A DNA stretch of 64,000 bases from Verticillium longisporum (Eukaryota > Ascomycota > Sordariomycetes > Glomerellales > Plectosphaerellaceae): assembly GCA_019188255.1 (NCBI GenBank), contig JAETXT010000003.1, positions 3,720,001 through 3,784,000 of the forward strand, read 5' to 3'. Every line of letters begins with the position of its first letter. Position 1 is the first letter of the stretch. Below the pieces are notes generated by a model. The model had not been told where the DNA came from. It did no database searches and saw only the letters and a list, made by a program, of their open reading frames with translations. A program made the position numbers and the translations under genes. Positions 56,310-64,000 of this stretch are shown here, one piece after another.

Positions 56310-59300
56310 TAGGTAGGCAGGTACGTCCTGAGAACCTGGTCCACAGCAGGACCAACCCTGCTCCGGTATATTCTCGGTCATGGCGCATTACTCCTTTGCC
56401 GTCCACATCTGTTGTCTTGTCATATGCTTCTCTGCTCGCTTCCACCGGTCTTGGTAGCCTGGATGTGCTGGGTCTTCCGACCGGAAAGGCACGGGCTTGC
56501 GGGCGATGCCATGCTTCCGAGATGCTCGCACAGACGACTGCGACAACTGGAGCTTGTCGAGATTTCTTTCCCTTTTCAACTTGCGATTAACTGTGGCAAG
56601 ATGGCAAACCTTTCCCATGATGATATTTTACACAAGCTGCAGTATGGCCTTCAATGCACATTCAGAGCAGTAATTTCAAACCAACAATCCTGCCTTTGCT
56701 GATTGCTTGACGCAGCACCGAATGCGCGCTGTTGATGGGCTGCGTCGATACCCTAGACAAACCTGGGTGCCTACTACAACATGCATTCTTAACCGTGTGT
56801 ACTCCTGTTGGTTTCAGCTTTCCAACTCTGTCCTGCGAAGAGCGGCCTACCGAGCTTCCCCCTAGGCATTTCAGTCTTCCTGTGGATGGAGTCATAAACA
56901 ATGGCGTGATGCAGCTCGCTCCTTCGGGCGCCCGGCGTGCTGCGAGGGAAGGAGAGGCGAAAAAGGGCAGAGACGAGCTCCAGGGAACCCTAGCGACGCC
57001 GCAACACCCCACCAAACAAGGCGGAGGGTCCAGGTCTTGTCCTTGGTTGCGAACAAACCACGAACTTCCCTCCGCTATTCCATGTCTGCAGCGGCGCCAA
57101 CGCCGCCCATGGCAATCCGCAGACGATTGTGCGAATCCTCCCTATAAGCGGCCGACGTTTGCTGGCAATGGTCTGCTATCAGAAGGCTGAAAGCCACACA
57201 TCAAGACACAGTTCCCGTAACCCTCACATTTTTGCGCTGCCGGCTTGACTATCTGGCTGTGTTACGGGCTGCTTTTTCAAGAATGAGTCTCTGCGGCCAA
57301 GGACGACCCCGAAAGGTGCTTCACTCTACGCGGCTCGGTTCACCACCGATCGCGGTTCAACACCAACGCGGCCGCCGGAAAGTACCGCCGTAACATTGGA
57401 CGTGGAGGGCATGGAGTGTGAACGAGTTCGCTGCGCCTGCAGCGTCCTGTCGCTCCTTGCTTCCAGCATTAATCAGGGTCGATACCTTTTGACTCTTCGT
57501 TCGGCTCAGGGTGGATCCCTTTGGGCGAGTCATCTCGGCGACGATGAGACCCTTCACTCGTCCGAAATCCGTGGTGATGGGGGCCGCCGCAGTTGCCGAC
57601 TTGAGGCTCCCAGACACGGCACAAGCGGCTTCGCAACATGCTGCAAGCAAAGCAACGAGGGGGGATACTGCTCATGTCTTCTTCTGGTCAACGATCTCCC
57701 TCTCCCACTGTTTCAATGGACGGATTAAATCCCCTCGCTCGGACCAAGTCCATACGTGGTAGCCTCAACTGGAGGTCTCCCGCCACGCCCCTCATTCACA
57801 TCGGAGCTTTTGATGGGGCTCCTATGGAGAATGGCTCCAGACTGATGCACTGTCGCGCAAATCGCGATGCGGCAAGCCAGGGCCCCAAGATACCCGCCAG
57901 ATTGCTAGGCAGGAAGCAACCACCAACGTTGTTTTGGCCCGCAGGTGAACTCAGATGGACTCCTTTTGGGGCATCTCGTTCGTTTCCGTTGCCGCTGGGG
58001 CGTGAACAAATAATAGCCCCATATCAGAGCACCTCAACCAACGACGATGCAAGCACCGCAAATCCAGGGTCCCTGCAGCACGCATCTCCTGGTTTACTGC
58101 CTGCTTGTCCAGCTGAGGCATTCACATCGTGTGAATAACATCAATTAGCGCAACAACCGCCACATTCTGACCTCTCCGCCTGCTAGACGTGCTGCAACAG
58201 AGCAAGGTATTGCTATGGCCATGGCAAGCCGCAAACCCCTTGGGTGGGTTACGCATATCGCTTGACAAACTTCTCGTCCTCGATGTTGGGGGTTTGCGTC
58301 GTGGTGGCACACAGATGTTCAGGGTCCCACGCTGCGTCCCCACATCCCATTATTGTTTCTGCATGTTGACGTGGGATGTTCAGGCCAAGCCGCTGGCCAA
58401 ATCCAGTCTGGGTCCATTTCCTTTGTTGATTCTGATTTTCATCCAGGTGCAGCTGGAAATCCCCGAAGCTGGATCAAGACACTTTTGAGTCGCATGGTCT
58501 AGTCGTCAAGGAGGGCAGTTAACTCGTTCCGTCACTGAAATGAAGAGTCATTCCGATGTACTCCATACTCGGTTTGCTTGGCACATTGAGCAGCCAACAA
58601 CGCCAACTTCGTTACAATATAGGGACGAAGGACGAATCAGGATCACGCGGCGATTCAGTCATGACCCATCAAGCATCTTGGCGATGCCTGTGATATGTGC
58701 CAGTGAAGAGGTGGAAGGTCACGACAAGATGGTTCCCTTATCGGAACCAGAGCTGATCTTCATCGTCCCACAGGTTCGCCTCCAGGGTCAAATGTGTCCT
58801 CGCCAGCTGTCACTGCTTGTGCATGAAACAGGAGCTCCAAATATGTTGCAGGGTCGGGATCGCCATCGAGGCCTTGTAGCTTGAGCATCGCTTTCACTTG
58901 AACTTAGCCAAGATTGCTCTATTCTTCCGGAATTGGAATTGCCCACGGCCATGCATCACTTCATGCCAGGTGGCCTGATGGAGAGGATTGCCACTGAACA
59001 TGTGTTTCCACCTGCGCAGGATCGCTGAGCCTTGTCGACGTCAACTAACACTTCAATATTGTTCTCATAACCCAAGCGCATCATCCGGCCGCCGGATAGG
59101 AGCGTTCATCCGTGGCGTTGTGATCCACTGTAATGCCATCCGTCACCCATGTCCGGTCAGCCCTACGTTCCTGTAGGCACAACACCAACATCGTAAAGCC
59201 ACCATCTTCCAGCTTCTTTCCAACGGGCACCCCCTTCGCTTCCAGCGACACACACAGAAAACCCCACAGACTCTCGACAGCACGTCCGATCCTAATTAAG

Positions 59301-62300
59301 ACGATGCGGGAAAGTGGACTAAAGCGGGAGGCCTGCACCGGGGAAGCAAAAGGTCGTCCCCGGGTGTGGTCGATCTCAAATGTCGCACATGACTGTATCT
59401 CCCCAGGCAGGTTTTGCAGCCACGATTGCCTCATGCTTGGTTCTCCTCAACATCGTGTACTGCAATTGTCCAGCATCTGACCAAATGGATTCACATAAGT
59501 ACTGTCAGTCTTCTCACAGACGGCGCGCTGTCTTCATACTGATTCAACATGGCTTCCTTCGCCGAGTTGAAGTATGTGCTGGCTGCCAAACATCGACCCC
59601 AGCTCGGTTCTTCACATTTCTATCAGAATATGCACCATGCACGCAACGTAATGCAGAGCTGTCACTTCTGATGCAACCAACAAGGACGAGCTGACTCTAC
59701 CCCAACAATAGCGGGGACTGGTACACACCTTTTTGCGTCTTTTACCTTACATTCATCCCGTCTTGACGTCGTAGATGGGACAGGACACGGCATGCTAAAA
59801 ACGGACCTTGACGTCTTCCTCGTCGAACCACGGTTTACAAGCGCTCAGCGCTTTTCGGCAGATATGGTCTTGTCCACGCTTCTGGGCATCCTTTCTTTGA
59901 AGCCCTTCATATGCAGCATGACCAACCGCCAATGCCATGCCGCCACCGTGGGTAGAGACGCGCAATGCCCGCTTGTGCTGGCAACGCAGCTTTGATTAGG
60001 GCACAACCACTTGGTTCCTGGATGCATGCGCGCGCACAACCACCCCTACCAAATGAGAGTCCTGTTGCCGTGACCTGTCGAAGAGAGCACACGTCCCAAA
60101 GTTTATGGCCCGAATCAATATCGCAACCGGCGTCGTGGCCTGTCTCCAATGGCGGCATTGTTGAAGCCTTTATCTTGTGTCTATTCTGAGGCTTACCCCC
60201 CCTCCCAGAAGTGCATGCCAAAACTTGCCTTGGTGATGCAGTACCGACGCCACCGTCTTCTCTATCAGTTGGAAGAATCAAAAGGCCACTCAGCTGCGAA
60301 CACGGCAGTGTTTGCTCCGCCAAGTGCTCTTCCGCGGGGCGATTCTGCGGAGTAGCCGCCGTCAAATGACCGGGCCGTCAGTCTTTTTCCTATCCTGATC
60401 TACTCCGTGCGTTGATGCCCCAGTGACCTCGGAGGCAACATGATGACCGTGCCTCATGTTGTTTGGGGGGGCATTGCCACCTTCCCCGCATGACTGGTCG
60501 AACACAGAAGACCTGAAGACAGTTGAGGCTGTGTTCCTGCTTCGAGATGGCCAGCGCCAAACCCAGAAGAGGTTTCCGATCAGACGGACTTGCTGTCGCG
60601 CCTTCCGGAAAGAGTCATTCGTGAATCTTTGCACAAACATGGTGGCGGCCACGTATACTGGACTCCCGAGTACTGAGACATGCCTGTTGGAAGGGCGGGC
60701 CCGGTATTCTTTTCTCCCCTCCGAGAGCGGCGTTCCAGGGCGGTTTACACTTCGTCTCGGCATCGGCTACCACACGGTCGTTGGGTTGAACGTCCGCACT
60801 CGCCACCGGCCCTAGCCCGCTTGATCCGGCTATTTTCGATAGAGTGGGCGCTGTATTGGACCCTCAGGCTACGCCTGACGACACGAGATTCGAGTTGTGC
60901 GAAGCGAAGGTCCTCGTGCCGGCGTTAGGGACAAAAGCGCTCCAGTATTGACATGGAAGTGGATCATATCATACTGTGAGGATACGATCAGCAATCGTGA
61001 CGTATCTAGACTCGAGTAGACGTGAATTGCATACCAAGATCAGTCGTTTCTGAGGACATGATGTAGCCAGCTTTGATTGTCGTATAAGGTGACGTCGTAA
61101 TGGGATCTGCGCCGTGTCAGGGACACCGAATCCCACGCGAGGTGTCATTGAGATGAACTGAGGGGGGAACGCTGATATGATCTGCAGAGGATGTTCATGT
61201 CTGACATCACACTCCATTCAAGGCTGGAACTGCCTCGAAATCTTCCAGAAAGGAGGGAGGAAAGGCTGCTTATATGCACGGCCGGATCACAAGCTCAGAC
61301 AGTTCTTGTCAGCAACTCACGTGGGTAGCATCGGCACGTTGCATGACCTTAAGCAAGAAGCATTGTTGCCGGACATGCCAAGCTAACACTGGCATGAGGA
61401 GCTGTCTACTTTCTTTTTCTGATACAAATCCTCACGTGAACTAACGACTTGCTTTACCTTAAGAGTCAAGAAACTGTTCGTCAGTCTGATATCGTAATTG
61501 TGACAGGATCAGTCCTCGATCCCCAGGTGGTGAGTCTAATCCCCAAACCAGTTCCTACCAAAGTCGTGAGTTCAGTAAGAAAATGCTGGGTGAACAGTTT
61601 TGAAGCGCTCGGCGTGCGTGGATGAGGAAATGCGTTACACATATTGTGCTACTTGCTGGCCAGAAGCCTCAGCAGCTGTCTAGTCAGCAAAGATGCGAAG
61701 ACCTGTTGAGCCAAATTAGGTTGAAGAACGCTATCAAAGTGTTCCATGACGTTGGTCTTCACTTTTATCTTTGTAGCCTGACTGTTGATATATGCGTTTG
61801 GTCCTATGTTGCCCTTAAGTGCTGTTGGGGACGATAATGACCACGTTGAAGACAGTATATTTCATGGCCCGCAAATTCAAAAGTCGTATCAGTAAAATGA
61901 GCACCGAACGTCCCATTTACAAGGATGGAATATCAGTAGACCGCTTTCGTCAACAAGAGCTCTCTCCAGAACTTCATCTTGAACTAACGAATAGTCCATC
62001 AATGGCCGTAATCTGGTGACGCACTTTCAGAAACAGATTTTACCGTACATGGACACACCGAGGAAGCCATTGGTTCGTGATCAGGAGAGCAAGACTCGTA
62101 CAGCGCTGAGCAGACGCGAGAACTTTGACATTTTGGTGAAGCCCACTGCAATCCTCATTTCATAGGAAATTCTTGCGACCATATCAAGTATCAAACACAG
62201 CTCAGTTCATAGAAAGCCTCGTGGGATATCAGCCAGAAGCTACACCGCTCCGGCTTTCGCTTGTGCTGGTAATAAATCAAGGTGCTGGTATGATTGGAGA

Positions 62301-63036
62301 GAAGTACAGGTACAATATTCTTTTCCATTCTAGTAAATCCACAGACTCATCTTACTTCAAGTGACTTGCAATAACGATGCTGGCGTCCGCGAAAAAGAAA
62401 GCTGGCGGGCTCCCTTTCCCATTCCCTTCTGGGAGGAAGCTGATGTAGCGAATTAACCCCTGTTTCGATTGAATACTCTTTTCTATCTCAAAACTTTGAT
62501 GGCTGGCATGGAAGGGAGGTTAATTCCGTGGCGTATTCTTGGAAAACCATATAGGTTTCGTTACTCAGACAAATTCCCGATTTCGACACTTTCCAAGCGC
62601 TCGCAACGTCCGCGTTCCCATTCCACTTAGATTAATAATAGCCTGCTTTAAGTACATGGCCTGAGCAGATACCTGGTGAATAGAAATTCGAGTTCATGGG
62701 GGAGCGTGTGGCGGCTCCTCCATCGACGGCATTGCACTCTAAACGATGGGGTCCTGGCACCCCTGAGCCTGGCAAACACTTGGCAACGCATATCCATTCA
62801 TGGAGCGCCTGCCAGGTTAAGCCTAGAGCTTCTTAAGACGACACTTCACAAGCCCAGTCCGAGATCTGTGTTCCTTATTTGCATTGCCAGTACTTAATCG
62901 CAAGCCAACACTGCAGGATGTTAAACGTCTTGGTTACGGACATGTATCCGAAAACAACGCTGGCAAAGTAGCTCTGATACCTGCGAAAACGACTACATAT
63001 TCTAACTTGAGCAAACAATGTCTCAAGAGTGAAGGC

Positions 63037-63542
63037 CTACATACCTCGAACCGGACAGAGTATGCATCTGGCCTCACAACCAAGCGAATCAGTCAACCAA
63101 GCCGGACGAGCCCCAGACGAGGCTGTAGGACCGTTTGGACGCAGAAGCTCCCCGACCCCCCCTCCCTTGACAAAACCGTCTCCACAACGCTGTAGGCTGC
63201 GAACTGCATCGTATTCATCGAGGCTACTGTAAAATTGCCCTGCTTCAACATGTTGGCCACCTTCGCGACGTATTCGGTGCCGGTGTGTCTTGCTCGTGCA
63301 ACTCAGTGCGAAGAAGTGAACCGAGCGGTTGACGGCGGTGAAGTCATTCCAGTACACGGACAGCGAGGAGCCGTGGCGCGTAATATGCCAGAGCAAGTCT
63401 TGAGCTCCGTAATAGTAAGGTTGTGGCGCTTGCCGCCGACGATGGGATACTCGTCGACGGTTCAATGCCGGCTGGGGCGGACTGTGGAGGGGTCAACTCC
63501 TGGTGGAACTTCAAGCCCTAGCTTGTTGTGGTTCGCGCTCAT
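63037..63542 (-). pseudogene. Possible broken gene remnant near the window edge
   Basis: On the minus strand an ATG at 63540-63542 opens with SANHNKLGLEVPPG, which resembles N-termini of fungal lectin-like or single-pass membrane proteins. That frame stops after about 26 codons. Related-looking pieces continue in different frames: DEYPIVGGK, then PQPYYYGAQDL, then EYVAKVANMLKQGNFTVASM. The frame changes several times, so this is either a decayed gene or one damaged by several assembly indels. The family is not identified with confidence. Confidence 0.25.
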
Positions 63543-64000
63543 GATGGTAGAGGTGTATCTTGTGAAGGACGCTGAGTGCTGTTAGATAAGCATCTCAAAG
63601 TTGACCCGTGATTCGAGCATTGATGCCAGATGGCGGCGGTGACATGGAGTGTGGGAGATGAAGTTGGTCAAGGACTAGACAGCAGGCACCCCGCTGAGAA
63701 ACGCAGGCCGATTTGCGATCCCCTTGAACCTCCTTGGAAGGCAGGGAGCTGCTGTTTCTTGAGATTTCTTGCAACGTGCAGCGTTAGTGCTGCTCACGAT
63801 GTCATGGCCACGGGCGTACCAACTCTTCTAGGTCTTGGTGGAAAACGTCATGGACTACGTCGTTTACTGGATCTGGCCGGAACCTGCTGCAACGCCAGTC
63901 TTGGCCGTCAAGTTCAATACCAACATCATTAGACTGCGTGCGCGGCCGAGTTGGTTTCGGCCGCCTGGTTCTCACAGACATAACCGACACCGACACCCTC
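63543..64000. other. Window edge, no gene recognised
   Basis: Open stretches on both strands are short and carry no recognisable motif. Confidence 0.4.

Larger units (their letters stand above)
52415..63036. other. Gene-poor 10.6-kb region, no gene recognised
   Basis: No open frame longer than about 210 codons is present and none has recognisable domains, codon bias or a consistent exon chain. A CTG triplet run lies at 55044-55065. CCTAGG/TACCTA palindromes cluster at 56.19-56.31 kb, and GGATG-type repeats lie near 53400. From about 61.4 to 62.7 kb the sequence is more AT-rich than the rest of the window. Its short open stretches (for example 61819-62019 and 62173-62364) match nothing I recognise and could be decayed sequence. 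Confidence 0.45.

Noticed and set aside
58490..58560. tRNA-like GGTCTAGTCGTCAAGG segment
   Set aside because: It resembles a D-arm, but no matching anticodon stem, T-arm or acceptor could be found.

Overview
This is filamentous-ascomycete nuclear DNA. The genes carry short introns of about 50-110 bases with GT(A/G)AGT-like donors and CTAAC-like branch sites. Several families are typical of moulds: a Pth11-like receptor, an OPT oligopeptide transporter, a hydrolase-NACHT-WD40 NLR, and a dispersed single 5S rRNA gene. The protein sequences look closest to Sordariomycetes, probably Hypocreales, but the species cannot be fixed from the sequence alone.

Layout. 0-4.1 kb: no gene seen, ending in a CT-rich leader. 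4.1-5.8 kb (+): a PPZ-type Ser/Thr phosphatase. 7.0-9.4 kb (+): the tRNA-dihydrouridine synthase Dus3. 9.7-14.8 kb (-): a six-exon NLR with a membrane anchor, an alpha/beta-hydrolase, a NACHT domain and WD40 repeats, broken by two frameshifts and an in-frame TAG. 16.0-18.8 kb (+): an OPT oligopeptide transporter. 19.2-20.7 kb (-): a five-exon Pth11-like seven-helix protein. 22.0-22.6 kb (-): an unrecognised small candidate gene. 23.2-25.0 kb (+): an amino-acid permease. 25.2-25.3 kb (-): an intron-containing tRNA-Val(AAC). 26.2-29.6 kb (-): a KIN4-type kinase. 33.9-34.1 kb: a 58-bp minisatellite. 34.3-35.9 kb (-): the GPI-inositol acyltransferase GWT1. 38.1-39.3 kb (+): a conserved fungal protein with a BTB-like C-terminus. 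41.5-41.6 kb (-): a 5S rRNA gene. 50.8-52.4 kb (-): a GT2-family polysaccharide synthase. The stretches 41.6-50.8 kb and 52.4-63 kb hold no gene I can support.

The genes form no obvious pathway cluster. They are mostly housekeeping (phosphatase, kinase, tRNA modification, GPI synthesis, wall glycan synthesis) plus nutrient uptake and sensing. The NLR is the one immune or incompatibility-type locus.

The most striking observation is technical but affects every gene model. Single-base frame breaks, mostly in short G/C runs, occur in the phosphatase, NLR, OPT transporter, permease (a compensating pair) and GWT1. GWT1 lies in an essential pathway in studied fungi and its protein is conserved on both sides of the break. 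Assembly indel errors are therefore the likeliest explanation for most breaks. The TAG in the NLR is a substitution and cannot be explained that way. I did not identify a clearly new biological system. The best biological leads are the NLR, the divergent 5S gene with compensatory helix changes, and the long gene-free interval between two convergent genes.
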